From JAMHWF01 sp048500255 (lineage in GTDB: Bacteria; Pseudomonadota; Gammaproteobacteria; Burkholderiales; Burkholderiaceae_C): a stretch of 64,000 bases of DNA. This document shows positions 14,164 to 22,645 of the stretch, piece by piece. Below the pieces are notes generated by a model that did not search any database, was not told the DNA's origin, and worked only from the letters and a program-made list of their open reading frames with translations. The first letter of the stretch is position 1; each line of letters begins with the position of its first letter. The stretch is from the NCBI GenBank assembly GCA_048500255.1, contig JASNYH010000010.1, forward strand, positions 1 to 64,000, in the 5' to 3' direction. Both the position numbers and the translations under genes were made by a program.

Positions 14164-15429
14164 TCAGCCCAGCGTGTCGTTGAGGATGTTGGTCGCCCAG
14201 GCCATCGCGTAGAGGCCTTCGGCCGTCGACGCCGCCGGCGACAGGCCGCCGGCCTCCTTGACGGTGACCATCGTGCGCTGCTCGCGCGACCAGCGGTGCA
14301 CCGACGCGACGTGGATCGCCTCGGAGTGCGACACGAAGCTGTAGCAGGTATTGGCGATGATCGGCTCGTCGGGCACCGGCTGGCCGAGTGTCACCGCGGC
14401 GATCGCGCCGGCGCACACCTTGGCCTGCTGGTTGGCCATGTGGCCCGACTTGGGCATGCCGGGCGCGCCGGCGATCGAGTCGCCGATGACGTGCACGTTG
14501 CGGTGGCGCGTCGACTCGTAGGTCAGGAAGTCGACGCCGCACCAGCGCTCGCCCACGTTGGCCAGCCCCGCCTTGCGCGCGATCGCGCCGGCGCGCTGCG
14601 GCGGGATGACGTTGAGCACGTCGACCTTGTGCCGGCCCTGCACCTTGAACGTGATCGTCTTCGACGCGGCGTCGATGCGCTCGACCTCCGCGTCGGGCAC
14701 GTACTCGATCAGGCCGGCGTAGCGGGCCTTCCACGCCGCCTCGAACAGGCCCTTCTTGGCCTGGATCTCGGGGTTGCTGTCGAAGACGAGCAGCTTGGCG
14801 CGCGGGTTGCGCAGCTGCAGCATGTAGGCGATCAGACTGGCGCGCTCGTAGGGGCCGGGCGGGCAGCGGTACGGCACCTTGGGGATGTGCATCGCCACCG
14901 TGCCCCCCGCGGGCAGGGCCTGCAGCATCTCGCGCAGCTTCTGCGTCTGCGGGCCGGCCTTCCAGGCGTGCGGCACCAGGGCCTGCGCCTGCGCGTTCTC
15001 GAGGCCTGGCAGCGCGTCGTAGGCGAAGTCGACGCCGGGCGCGACGACGAGGCGGTCCCAGGCGATGCGCTCGCCGCCGGCGCGCAGTTCGCGCCGCTCG
15101 ACGTCGATGTCGTCGGCCGCCGCGCGCACGATGCGGATCTCGTGGCGGCTGGCCCAGCGCTCGTAGGGCCGCGTGATGTCGGCCAGCCCCATGCCGCCGT
15201 AGACGACGCGGTTGCTCATCGGGCACATCACGAAGCGGTCGGCGGGCTCGACCAGCGTGATGCGCAGCGCCGGATTGAAGCGGCGCAGGTACTTCGCCGC
15301 GGTCGCGCCGGCGAATCCGCCGCCGACGACGACGACGTGCGGCGCGGCCTGCGCGGCGGCGCGCAGCGGGGCGCCGGTCAGCGCGGCGGCACCGGCCGAG
15401 CAGAGCAGGGTGCGGCGGGTCAGGGCCAT
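14164..15429 (-). CDS. fccB: Sulfide dehydrogenase (flavocytochrome c) flavoprotein subunit
   Basis: A 421-residue FAD-dependent sulfide:cytochrome c oxidoreductase flavoprotein (FccB/SoxF type), periplasmic. The N-terminus MALTRRTLLCSAGAAALTG is a twin-arginine signal, consistent with export of a folded flavoprotein. The FAD loop is VVVVGGGFAGATAAKYLRR at about residues 30-47. Candidate redox-active cysteines are in VPYRCPPGPYE (about 187) and IANTCYSFVS (about 361), matching the two-cysteine arrangement of this family. It follows its cytochrome partner by 17 bases. It oxidises sulfide to sulfur or polysulfide and passes electrons to c-type cytochromes. Confidence 0.93.
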   Translation of the reverse strand: MALTRRTLLCSAGAAALTGAPLRAAAQAAPHVVVVGGGFAGATAAKYLRRFNPALRITLVEPADRFVMCPMSNRVVYGGMGLADITRPYERWASRHEIRIVRAAADDIDVERRELRAGGERIAWDRLVVAPGVDFAYDALPGLENAQAQALVPHAWKAGPQTQKLREMLQALPAGGTVAMHIPKVPYRCPPGPYERASLIAYMLQLRNPRAKLLVFDSNPEIQAKKGLFEAAWKARYAGLIEYVPDAEVERIDAASKTITFKVQGRHKVDVLNVIPPQRAGAIARKAGLANVGERWCGVDFLTYESTRHRNVHVIGDSIAGAPGMPKSGHMANQQAKVCAGAIAAVTLGQPVPDEPIIANTCYSFVSHSEAIHVASVHRWSREQRTMVTVKEAGGLSPAASTAEGLYAMAWATNILNDTLG

Positions 15430-15446
15430 GCGCGTACTCCTCGTCG

Positions 15447-15776
15447 TCACTTGGCGAGCCGCGCGTAGTGGCGCGCGATGCGGCGCAGCTCGTCGTCGCT
15501 GTAGCCGCGCACATGCTGGTGCATGATCGTGCCGGCGCGCTTGCCGCTCTTGTAGTCGGCCATCATCTGGTAGAGCTCGTCGGCCGGGCGGCCGGCGATG
15601 CTCAGCGCGATGCTCTCGGCGCGCCCGTCCGTGCCGTGGCAGGCCATGCAGCTGGCGGCCCACAGGGCGGTCTGGAAGTCGGCGCTGCGCGAGGTCTGCG
15701 TCTGGGCGCAGGCGGCGCCGCCGGCCAGCGCCAGCGACAGCGACAACAGGGCGCAAGCCCACGCTCGTCGGACCAT
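15447..15776 (-). CDS. fccA: Sulfide dehydrogenase cytochrome c subunit
   Basis: A 109-residue class I monoheme cytochrome. It has a Sec signal peptide (ACALLSLSLALAGGAACAQ) and one heme site, SCMACHGTDG. The distal methionine is probably in YQMMADYKSG or TIMHQHVRGYSDDEL. The length matches the short monoheme partners of FccB rather than the diheme form. The start at 15776 is favoured over ATG at 15797 because AAGGAG lies about 8 bases upstream. It forms a two-gene operon with fccB, acting as its electron acceptor in the periplasm. Confidence 0.88.
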   Translation of the reverse strand: MVRRAWACALLSLSLALAGGAACAQTQTSRSADFQTALWAASCMACHGTDGRAESIALSIAGRPADELYQMMADYKSGKRAGTIMHQHVRGYSDDELRRIARHYARLAK

Positions 15777-15943
15777 GACGTGTCTCCTTCTCGTCATCGT
15801 GGCGCTGGCGGCCACGATAGCCGCCGCGCGTGGTGCGCGCGCCCTGTGCGGCGACGCGAGGGGTGGTGCCGTGTGTTGCGTCACGCGGCCTGATTGTTCG
15901 TGATCAAACTGGATGCGGGCGCGTGCCGCCCGCGCCACGCGGC

Positions 15944-16534
15944 TCAGCGCGACCGCTCGAGCTGCCAGCGCAGGTGACTGCGCACCGTCGGCCACTCGGC
16001 GGCCGTGATGCTGTAGACGGCGGTGTCGCGCAGCGTGCCGTCGGCGGCGCGCTGGTGCGCGCGCAGCATGCCGTCGAGCTGCGCGCCCAGGCGCTCGATG
16101 GCGCGGCGGCTCGCCGTGTTGAAGCGGTGCGTGCGCAACTCGACGGCGATGCAGTCGAGCGTGTCGAACGCGTGGCCCAGCAGCATCAGCTTGCACTCCG
16201 TGTTGAGCGGCGTGCGTTGCACGCGCTGCGCATACCAGGTGGCACCGATCTCGAGGCGCCGGTGCGTTGCATCGACGTTCAGGTAGGTCGTCATGCCCAC
16301 CGGCGAGCCGCGCGCGTCGAGCACGGCGAAGGGCAGCATCGCGCCCTTGGCCTGCAGGCCGAGCCGGCGCTCGATCTCGGCGGCCATCGCGTCGGGCGAC
16401 GGGATCGTCGTGTACCAGAGCTTCCACAGCTCGCCGTCGCGCACGGCGTCGGCGAGTGTCGCGGCGTGCGATGCGGCCAGCGGCACGAGCGTCGCGTGGC
16501 GGCCGGCGAGCGTGACCGGCGCCGGCCAGCTCAT
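15944..16534 (-). CDS. GNAT family N-acetyltransferase (RimJ/RimL-like)
   Basis: A 196-residue protein of the RimJ/RimL branch of GNAT acetyltransferases. Features include LVPLAASHAATLADAV at the N-terminus, the central MTTYLNVDATHRRLEIGATW strand pair and TECKLMLLGHAFDTL followed by VELRTHRFNTASRRAIERLG, the usual acetyl-CoA-binding and C-terminal region of these enzymes. Substrate unknown; proteins or small amines are typical. It lies between moxR and fccA on the same strand with gaps of 85 and 167 bases, so cotranscription with moxR is possible but unproven. Confidence 0.85.
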   Translation of the reverse strand: MSWPAPVTLAGRHATLVPLAASHAATLADAVRDGELWKLWYTTIPSPDAMAAEIERRLGLQAKGAMLPFAVLDARGSPVGMTTYLNVDATHRRLEIGATWYAQRVQRTPLNTECKLMLLGHAFDTLDCIAVELRTHRFNTASRRAIERLGAQLDGMLRAHQRAADGTLRDTAVYSITAAEWPTVRSHLRWQLERSR

Positions 16535-16619
16535 CGGTCGTGGCTCCGGCCGGCGCTGCGCGCCTCGATTTCGCTGCGCGAAGTCAGCCTGCGCCGCGAC
16601 AGACGAGCGCCGGGGGCGG

Positions 16620-17462
16620 TCATCTGTTGTGCCGCTGCATGAACACGAGCTTCTCGAACAGCGTCACGTCCTGCTCGTTCTTCAGCAGCGCGCCGACGAG
16701 CGGCGGCACCGACACCTTCTCGTCCCTGCTCTGCAGCGCCTCGAGCGGGATGTCCTCGGCGACGAGCAGCTTGAGCCAGTCGAGCAGCTCGCTCGTGCTC
16801 GGCTTCTTCTTGAGTCCCGGCAGGCCGCGCACGTCGTAGAACGTCTTCATCGCGGCGCCGAGCAGCTCCTTCTTCAGCGTCGGGAAGTGCACGTCGACGA
16901 TCGCCTTCATCGTCTCGGCGTCGGGGAACTTGATGTAGTGGAAGAAGCAGCGGCGCAGGAAGGCATCGGGCAGCTCCTTCTCGTTGTTCGACGTGATGAA
17001 GACGATCGGCCGGTGCTGCGCCTTGACGAGCTCGCGCGTCTCGTAGACGTAGAACTCCATGCGGTCGAGCTCGCGCAGCAGGTCGTTCGGGAACTCGATG
17101 TCGGCCTTGTCGATCTCGTCGATCAGCAGCACCACCGGCTTGTCGGCGGTGAACGCCTGCCACAGCACGCCCTTGACGATGTAGTTGTGGATGTCGTGGA
17201 CGCGCGCGTCGCCGAGCTGACTGTCGCGCAGGCGGCTCACGGCGTCGTATTCATAGAGGCCCTGCTGCGCCTTCGTCGTCGACTTGATGTGCCACTGCAG
17301 CAGCGGCGCGCCGATCGAGGCAGCGACCTCCTCGGCGAGCATCGTCTTGCCGGTGCCCGGTTCGCCCTTGACGAGCAGCGGGCGCTTCAGCGTGATCGCG
17401 GCATTGACCGCCAGCATCAGATCCTGCGTGGCGACGTAGTTTTCGGAGCCTTGGAACTTCAT
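16620..17462 (-). CDS. MoxR-type AAA+ ATPase
   Basis: A 280-residue MoxR-family ATPase. Walker A is VKGEPGTGKTMLAEE (about residues 30-44), Walker B is VVLLIDEIDKAD (about 110), and sensor 1 is PIVFITSNNEKELPDAFLRR. These ATPases act as chaperones that insert metals or remodel complexes, normally with a VWA partner. The likely partner is the CoxE-like gene at 12055-13239, here separated by other genes. The start is the first ATG, which matches the usual short N-terminus MKFQGSENYVAT. It is divergent from the cytochrome gene at 17552. Confidence 0.92.
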   Translation of the reverse strand: MKFQGSENYVATQDLMLAVNAAITLKRPLLVKGEPGTGKTMLAEEVAASIGAPLLQWHIKSTTKAQQGLYEYDAVSRLRDSQLGDARVHDIHNYIVKGVLWQAFTADKPVVLLIDEIDKADIEFPNDLLRELDRMEFYVYETRELVKAQHRPIVFITSNNEKELPDAFLRRCFFHYIKFPDAETMKAIVDVHFPTLKKELLGAAMKTFYDVRGLPGLKKKPSTSELLDWLKLLVAEDIPLEALQSRDEKVSVPPLVGALLKNEQDVTLFEKLVFMQRHNR

Positions 17463-17508
17463 CGGGCGTTGGGGTTTTGGAGAGGCAGGCCAGTATAAGA
17501 GGCGCCCC

Positions 17509-17514
17509 TATAAT
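17509..17514 (+). promoter_or_regulatory. Possible -10 box (TATAAT) in divergent moxR / cytochrome c region
   Basis: TATAAT at 17509-17514, 38 bases before the cytochrome ATG, is an exact sigma-70 -10 consensus. No good -35 sits at 16-18 bases; TTGGAG at 17477-17482 is too far away. A second near-match, TATAAG, is at 17494-17499. Weak evidence, based on AT content in a GC-rich genome. Confidence 0.35.
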
Positions 17515-17551
17515 CCGCCGCCGATCCGAGGCTGAGCCCATCCGAGAGACC

Positions 17552-18211
17552 ATGAACAAACCGCTTTCGCTGCTGCCGTTGCTCGTCGCCGTCGTCCTCG
17601 CCGCGGCGCCGCTCGCCGCGCGCGCCCAGGACGAGATGGCCGGCCGCCAGAAGGCGGCGATGTGCATCGGCTGCCACGGCATCCCCGGCTACCAGGCGAG
17701 CTTTCCCGAGGTGCACAAGGTGCCGATGATCTCGGGCCAGAATCCCAAGTACATCGCGTCGGCGCTCGAGGCCTACCGCAAGGGCGATCGCCGCCACCCG
17801 ACGATGCGCGGCATCGCGGCGTCGCTCACCGACAAGGACATCGCCGACCTCTCGGCCTTCTACGCCGGCCACGGCAAGGCGGTGGCGGCCGTGCCCGACA
17901 AGCCGGCCGAGGCGCCGAGCGCGCAGGTCGCCGAGCTGTTGAAGAAGGGCAACTGCGCCTCGTGCCACGGCGACAACATGAACAAGCCGCTCGATCCGAG
18001 CTATCCCAAGCTCGCCGGTCAGCACGCCGACTACCTCGCCGTCGCGCTCAAGTCGTACAAGACGCCGCACAACACCAACGTCGGCCGCGGCAATGCCATC
18101 ATGGGCGGCATGGTGCAGCCGTTCAGCCTGGGCGAGATGAAGGCGCTGAGCCGCTACATCGCGTCGCTGCCAGGTGAGCTGCAGACGGTGCCCGAGTCGC
18201 GCTTTCGCTGA
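17552..18211 (+). CDS. Diheme cytochrome c (cytochrome c4 type)
   Basis: A 219-residue periplasmic cytochrome with two similar halves. The signal peptide is LSLLPLLVAVVLAAAPLAARA. Heme sites are AAMCIGCHGIPGY (about residue 38) and GNCASCHGDNM (about 137). Each half has a following PxxAGQ-type segment: PMISGQNPKYIASALEAYR and PKLAGQHADYLAVALKSYK, typical of cytochrome c4 proteins. These carry electrons to terminal oxidases and could take electrons from the sulfide dehydrogenase encoded nearby. The start ATG at 17552 is chosen because the signal peptide follows immediately. Confidence 0.9.
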   Translation: MNKPLSLLPLLVAVVLAAAPLAARAQDEMAGRQKAAMCIGCHGIPGYQASFPEVHKVPMISGQNPKYIASALEAYRKGDRRHPTMRGIAASLTDKDIADLSAFYAGHGKAVAAVPDKPAEAPSAQVAELLKKGNCASCHGDNMNKPLDPSYPKLAGQHADYLAVALKSYKTPHNTNVGRGNAIMGGMVQPFSLGEMKALSRYIASLPGELQTVPESRFR

Positions 18212-18213
18212 CC

Positions 18214-18240
18214 GCCGCGCCGCCGTCGGCGCGGCAAAAA
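18214..18240 (+). terminator. GC hairpin after cytochrome c gene
   Basis: GCCGCGCC (18214-18221) and GGCGCGGC (18228-18235) form a perfect 8-bp stem with a 6-base loop, directly after the cytochrome stop. It is followed on the plus strand by AAAAA rather than T, so it is not a classical intrinsic terminator; it may protect the transcript end. Confidence 0.4.
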
Positions 18241-18245
18241 CCCCT

Positions 18246-18268
18246 GACGGCCGCTGAACGCGGCCGTC
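18246..18268 (+). terminator. Second hairpin, possible terminator
   Basis: GACGGCCGC (18246-18254), loop TGAAC, GCGGCCGTC (18260-18268): a perfect 9-bp stem followed by a mildly T-rich TGTGCTC. Together with the previous hairpin it separates the cytochrome gene from the HMA gene. Confidence 0.5.
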
Positions 18269-18304
18269 TGTGCTCACAATGGCGCCCTCAACGCGAGGCC
18301 ACCA

Positions 18305-18508
18305 ATGATCGAGTACACGATACCGACGATGACCTGCGCCCACTGCGCCAAGACGGTCACGGAGACGATCCTCGGCATCGACGCCGAAGCCAAGGTCGAG
18401 ATCGACCTGGCGACGCGGCGCGTGCGCATCGACACGGTGCAGCTCGGGTCGGCGTTCGGGCAGGCGCTGACCGACGAAGGCTACGCACCGGCGCCGGCCG
18501 TCAAATGA
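18305..18508 (+). CDS. Heavy-metal-associated (HMA) domain protein, CopZ-like
   Basis: A 67-residue single HMA domain with the metal-binding motif MTCAHCAKTV at residues 9-18 and the expected beta-alpha-beta-beta-alpha-beta length. Such proteins bind Cu(I) or similar metals in the cytoplasm and deliver them to P-type ATPases or regulators. No copper ATPase is adjacent. The gene ends ATGA, overlapping the following receptor gene by 4 bases; this coupling to a solute-binding protein is unusual. Confidence 0.88.
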   Translation: MIEYTIPTMTCAHCAKTVTETILGIDAEAKVEIDLATRRVRIDTVQLGSAFGQALTDEGYAPAPAVK

Positions 18509-20103
18509 CCGGCGGCCTCGCGGCACGCGCGCGCGGCGCCGGCGCGGCGCTGCTGCTCGCACTGGCCGGCGCGCTGGCCGCACCGGCGGAGGCGCAGACG
18601 CTGCGCTGGTCGTCGCAGGGCGATGCGCAGACGATGGACCCGCACTCGCAGAACGAGAGTCTGACCAACATGCTCAATGCGCAGGTCTACGAGTTTCTCG
18701 TCGGCCGCGACAAGAACCTCGCCATCGTGCCGCTGCTGGCCACCGAGTGGCAGCAGGACGGGCCGCTGAAGTGGGTCTTCAAGCTGCGCCGCGACGTGCG
18801 CTTCCACGACGGGCGGCCGTTCAGCGCCGACGACGTCGTGTTCTCCGTCAAGCGCGCGCAGCAGCCGAGCTCGCAGATCGCCACCTATGCCAACGCGCTC
18901 GGCGAGCCGCGGCGCATCGACGATCACACCGTCGAGTTCCGCCTCGCGCAGTTCAACCCCGTCTTCCTGCAGCACCTGAACACGGTCTACATCATGAGCC
19001 GCGGCTGGTGCGAGGAGCACAAGGCGACGAAGCCGCTCGACTATGCCGGCCGCGAGGAGGCCTACACCGCATTCCACGCCAACGGCACCGGGCCGTATCG
19101 CCTCGTCTCGCGCCAGCCCGACGTGAAGACGGTGCTGCGCCGCCACGCCGGCTACTGGGGCCGCATCGAGGGCAACGTGCAGGAGGTCGTCTACACGCCG
19201 ATCAAGAGCGGGCCGACGCGCGTCGCCGCGCTGATTTCGGGCGAGATCGACTTCGTGCTCGACCCGCCGCCCAACGACGTCGAGCGGCTGCGCCGCGCCG
19301 GCGGCCTCAAGGTCGTCGACGGCCCCGAGAACCGCGTGCTGTTCGTCGGCATGGACCAGGGCCGCGACGAGCTGCTGTACTCGAGCGTCAAGGGCCGCAA
19401 TCCGTTCAAGGACGTGCGCGTGCGGCGCGCGCTCTACCAGGCGATCGACATCGAGGCGATCCGCACGCGGCTGATGAACGGCCAGGCCGCGCCGACCGGC
19501 GCGCTCGTGCCGTCGCCGCTGGGCAGCTTCAACGATCCCGAGATCGAACGCCGCCTGCCCTACGACCTGCCCGCGGCGAGGAAGGCGATGGCCGACGCCG
19601 GCTGGGCCGACGGCTTCGAGGTCACGCTCGACTGCCCGAACAACCGCTACATCAACGACGAGCGCATCTGCCAGACGCTGGCGGCGATGTGGGCGCGGCT
19701 CAACGTCAAGGTGCGCGTCAACGCGATGCCGCGCGCGACTTTCTTTCCCAAGCTCGAGAGGCTCGACACCAGCCTGTTCCTCTTCGGCTGGGGCGGCTCG
19801 ATCACCGACGCCGAGACGACGTTCACGCCGATCTACCGCAACCGCGGCGACAAGGGCGTGGGTGCCTACAACTACGGCAACCACCGCAACGACAAGCTCG
19901 ACGCACTGGCGGCGGCGTCGTCGCGCGAGGCAGATCCCGACAAGCGGCGCGCGCTGATCAAGCAGGTGTTCGCGGAGCACAACGCGCAGGTGCACCACAT
20001 CCCGCTGCACCGCCAGTTCGTGCCGTGGGCGGCGCGCGCCAACGTCGACGTCGTGCACCGTGCCGACAACTGGCTGGAGACGCGCTGGGTCGTCGTGCGC
20101 TAA
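18505..20103 (+). CDS. ABC transporter solute-binding protein, family 5 (peptide type)
   Basis: A 532-residue periplasmic receptor of the SBP_bac_5 family. The signal peptide is GAALLLALAGALAAPAEA. Family features include TLRWSSQGDAQTMDPHSQNE at the mature N-terminus, PLLATEWQQDGPLKWVFKLR, and VRRALYQAIDIEAIRTRLMNG. These receptors bind di- or oligopeptides, glutathione, nickel chelates or other ligands; the ligand cannot be read from sequence. No permease or ATPase genes of a Dpp/Opp system lie next to it, so it is an orphan receptor here. It overlaps the HMA gene upstream by 4 bases and, convergently, the DUF1841 gene. Confidence 0.9.
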   Translation: MTGGLAARARGAGAALLLALAGALAAPAEAQTLRWSSQGDAQTMDPHSQNESLTNMLNAQVYEFLVGRDKNLAIVPLLATEWQQDGPLKWVFKLRRDVRFHDGRPFSADDVVFSVKRAQQPSSQIATYANALGEPRRIDDHTVEFRLAQFNPVFLQHLNTVYIMSRGWCEEHKATKPLDYAGREEAYTAFHANGTGPYRLVSRQPDVKTVLRRHAGYWGRIEGNVQEVVYTPIKSGPTRVAALISGEIDFVLDPPPNDVERLRRAGGLKVVDGPENRVLFVGMDQGRDELLYSSVKGRNPFKDVRVRRALYQAIDIEAIRTRLMNGQAAPTGALVPSPLGSFNDPEIERRLPYDLPAARKAMADAGWADGFEVTLDCPNNRYINDERICQTLAAMWARLNVKVRVNAMPRATFFPKLERLDTSLFLFGWGGSITDAETTFTPIYRNRGDKGVGAYNYGNHRNDKLDALAAASSREADPDKRRALIKQVFAEHNAQVHHIPLHRQFVPWAARANVDVVHRADNWLETRWVVVR

Positions 20104-20543
20104 GGCAGCGGCCCCGTCGCGCGCCGCCGCACGCAGTCGACGTAGGCGTCGCCGTCGGGCGGGCGGCCGCTGCGCTGCGAGGCCCACAGCATCTCGCCCA
20201 GGCACTCCATCACTTCGTGCTGCGCGTCGTGCGCCGAGCCGAGGCGCGCGGCGAGCAGTTCGTAGGCCTGCTTGATGCCGCGCGGCTGGTCGATGCCGAT
20301 CTGCTCGCTGATCGACAAATGCATCGACAGGTGCAGGAAGGGGTTGCTGCGCCCCGATTCGACGTCGTGCACCGCGGCGAGTGCGGCGTCGAGGTCGGCC
20401 ACCTCGGCGTGGTACTCGGGGTGCTGCTCCATCCACTGCACGGCGATCGTCTCGAGCGGCGTCAGCACGCCGCCGCCTGCGCGGTGGCGGCGCCAGGCGT
20501 CGCAGAAGAAGCGGCGCACGTCGGACTGCGAGGGGGCGAACAT
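20100..20543 (-). CDS. DUF1841 family protein
   Basis: A 147-residue protein of the DUF1841 family, found mainly in beta- and gammaproteobacteria. It has the typical N-terminus MFAPSQSDVRRFFCDAW, TPLETIAVQWMEQHPEYH, and NPFLHLSMHLSISEQIGIDQ. Function is not known. It has no signal peptide or membrane segment. Its stop codon overlaps that of the solute-binding protein gene on the other strand. Confidence 0.85.
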   Translation of the reverse strand: MFAPSQSDVRRFFCDAWRRHRAGGGVLTPLETIAVQWMEQHPEYHAEVADLDAALAAVHDVESGRSNPFLHLSMHLSISEQIGIDQPRGIKQAYELLAARLGSAHDAQHEVMECLGEMLWASQRSGRPPDGDAYVDCVRRRATGPLP

Positions 20544-20587
20544 CGGACAATTGTCGCCCCGCAGCGAACGCCCCTGAAGAGCGCACC

Positions 20588-21346
20588 TTGACGATCGAGC
20601 TGATCACCGACCCTTGGTTCTATGCCGCCGCCGTGCCGGCCGTGCTCATCATGGGCTTGTCCAAGGGCGGCTTCGGCAGCGGCTTCGGCGCGATGGCCAC
20701 GCCGCTGATGGCGCTGACGATGCCGGTGCCGCAGGCCGCAGCGATCCTGCTGCCGGTGCTGCTGGCGATCGACGCGATCGGCATCCGTCGCCTGTGGCAC
20801 GAGCGCGATCCGGCGCTGCTGCGCTTCCTGCTGCCCGCCGGCCTGGCCGGCATCGCCGTCGGCGCGGCGACCTTCGGTGCGCTGTCGGGCAAGACGGTGG
20901 CCGGGTTGCTCGGCGCGATCACGCTCGCCTTCCTCGCCCACCGGCTGCTGCTCGCGCCGCGGCTCGGCGCTGCCGCGAAGCCGCGCCGGCCGCTGGGCGT
21001 GGTGCTGGCCGTCGCGTCGGGCTTCACCAGCTTCGTCGCGCACGCCGGCGGGCCGCCGATCAGCGCCTACGTGCTGCCGCTGAAGCTGCCGCCGATGCGC
21101 CTCACGGCGACGATGGCCGTCTTCTTCGCGGCGGTCAATCTGGCCAAGGTGCTGCCCTATGCCTGGCTCGGCCTGATCGACGTGCGCAACATGGCGACGT
21201 CGGCGGCGCTGCTGCCGCTGGCGCCGATCGGCGTCGTGCTCGGCATCCGGCTCGCGCAGCGGCTCGACCCGACCTGGTTCTATCGCATCGCCTACACCGG
21301 CATGGGGCTCACGGGGCTCAAGCTGCTGTGGGACGGCCTGCGCTGA
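20588..21346 (+). CDS. TauE/SafE family sulfite/organosulfur exporter-like permease
   Basis: A 252-residue integral membrane protein with about eight hydrophobic segments, starting WFYAAAVPAVLIMGLSKGGF. The GLSKGGFGSGFG and SFVAHAGGPPISAYVLPLKL motifs are the paired signatures of TauE/SafE permeases, which export sulfite, sulfoacetate or related anions. The start used is TTG at 20588, as no ATG precedes the first helix; a weak AAGAG is upstream. The substrate is inferred only from family and from the sulfur genes nearby. Confidence 0.85.
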   Translation: MTIELITDPWFYAAAVPAVLIMGLSKGGFGSGFGAMATPLMALTMPVPQAAAILLPVLLAIDAIGIRRLWHERDPALLRFLLPAGLAGIAVGAATFGALSGKTVAGLLGAITLAFLAHRLLLAPRLGAAAKPRRPLGVVLAVASGFTSFVAHAGGPPISAYVLPLKLPPMRLTATMAVFFAAVNLAKVLPYAWLGLIDVRNMATSAALLPLAPIGVVLGIRLAQRLDPTWFYRIAYTGMGLTGLKLLWDGLR

Positions 21347-21419
21347 GCCGCGCGCCCGTGGCGCGCGGGTACCATTGCGCCGGTCCGCAACAACGACGAA
21401 CCGGCGAGGGAGGGTCCGC

Positions 21420-22040
21420 ATGCCCGTGATCGTGGTCGCCAATCCGAAGGGCGGCGTCGGCAAGAGCACCATCGCGACCAATCTCGCCGGCTGGTTCGCG
21501 CGCCGGGGCCGTGCCGTGATGCTCGGCGACGTCGACCGCCAGCAGTCGTCGCGACGCTGGCTCGCCGTGCGGCCGGCCGCGCTGCCGGCGATCCGCAGCT
21601 GGGACGACGTCAAGCCCGGCGAGGTGGTGCGCCCGCCCAAGGGCACGACGCACGTCGTGCTCGACACGCCCGCCGGCCTGCACGGCAAGCGCCTCGACGA
21701 GGTGATGAAGATCGCCGACAAGGTGCTGGTGCCGCTGCAGCCCAGCCTGTTCGACATCCAGGCGACGCACGACTTCGTCGTCGAGCTGCTCGCGCACCGG
21801 CGCGCGCCGAAGGTCAAGCTCGGCGTCGTCGGCATGCGGCTGCGCGAGGGCACGATCGCCGCCGACCAGCTGCGCGCCTTTCTCGCGACGCTGGCCGTGC
21901 CCGTCGTCGGCATGCTGCGCGACACGCAGAACTACGTGCACCTGACCGCGCGCGGCCTGACGGTGTGGGACGTCGCAGCCAGCCGCGTCGAGCGCGACAT
22001 CGCACAATGGCAACCGATCGTCGAATGGGCCGCCGCATGA
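21420..22040 (+). CDS. ParA/MinD-like P-loop ATPase
   Basis: A 206-residue ParA-family ATPase with the deviant Walker A motif NPKGGVGKSTIATNLAGWF (about residues 8-26), the DVDRQQSSRRWL switch region and HVVLDTPAGLHG (Walker B region). It is shorter than plasmid ParA proteins and has no partner ParB gene, so a chromosomal orphan role (positioning of a complex) is likely. The GGAGGG upstream supports ATG at 21420. Its stop overlaps the next gene by 4 bases. Confidence 0.88.
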   Translation: MPVIVVANPKGGVGKSTIATNLAGWFARRGRAVMLGDVDRQQSSRRWLAVRPAALPAIRSWDDVKPGEVVRPPKGTTHVVLDTPAGLHGKRLDEVMKIADKVLVPLQPSLFDIQATHDFVVELLAHRRAPKVKLGVVGMRLREGTIAADQLRAFLATLAVPVVGMLRDTQNYVHLTARGLTVWDVAASRVERDIAQWQPIVEWAAA

Positions 22041-22495
22041 CGAAGACCACTTACGAACACCTCGCCGACCTGCAGCCGCTGGTCGGACGCGAGATCGGCA
22101 CCAGCGACTGGATCGAGGTCGACCAGGCGCGCATCGACGAATTCGCGCGCGCCACCGGCGACCACCAGTGGATCCACGTCGACCCCGCGCGCGCTGCCGC
22201 CGGCCCCTACGGCACGACGATCGCGCACGGCTTTCTCACGCTGTCGCTGCTGCCCGCCATGTTCACGTCGAGCTTCGAGGTGCTCGACTCGCGCATGGGC
22301 ATCAACTACGGCCTCGACCGCGTGCGCTTCCCGGCGCCGGTGCCGGTCGGCAGCCGCCTGCGCGGCCACATCAAGCTGCTCGCCTACGACCCGCTGCCCG
22401 GCGGGGCGCAGCTGACGATCGAAGTCAGCGTCGAGCGCGAGGGCGAGGCCAAGCCGGTGTGCGTCGCGCAGTCGCTGACGCGGCGCTACACGTAG
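22037..22495 (+). CDS. MaoC family (R)-specific enoyl-CoA hydratase-like protein
   Basis: A 152-residue hot-dog-fold protein. The hydratase motif is ARATGDHQWIHVDPARAA (catalytic Asp and His), then YGTTIAHGFLTLSLLPAM. The family hydrates trans-2-enoyl-CoA to (R)-3-hydroxyacyl-CoA, supplying polyhydroxyalkanoate synthesis or acting on branched substrates. The MTKTTYEHL start overlaps the ParA stop (ATGA), so the two are translationally coupled. Confidence 0.87.
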   Translation: MTKTTYEHLADLQPLVGREIGTSDWIEVDQARIDEFARATGDHQWIHVDPARAAAGPYGTTIAHGFLTLSLLPAMFTSSFEVLDSRMGINYGLDRVRFPAPVPVGSRLRGHIKLLAYDPLPGGAQLTIEVSVEREGEAKPVCVAQSLTRRYT

Positions 22496-22645
22496 GACGG
22501 ACTCGAGGCGCTGTGCCGCCGCCCGGCGCTACACCGGCGCCGGCGCGGCGGCTACACCCCCGTGAGAGGGAACGCCAGCGCGGGCGTCGCGCCCCTACGA
22601 TCGGGCCCCTCGCGTGCAGTCCTTCGCAGAAAGGGATCGACGACG

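Noticed and set aside
17477..17514. TTGGAG plus TATAAT as a full sigma-70 promoter
   Set aside because: Spacing is 26 bases, too long; only the -10 match is reported, at low confidence.
18214..18240. Hairpin followed by AAAAA as a strong intrinsic terminator on the plus strand
   Set aside because: The tract is A, not T, in the plus direction; kept only as a weak hairpin entry.
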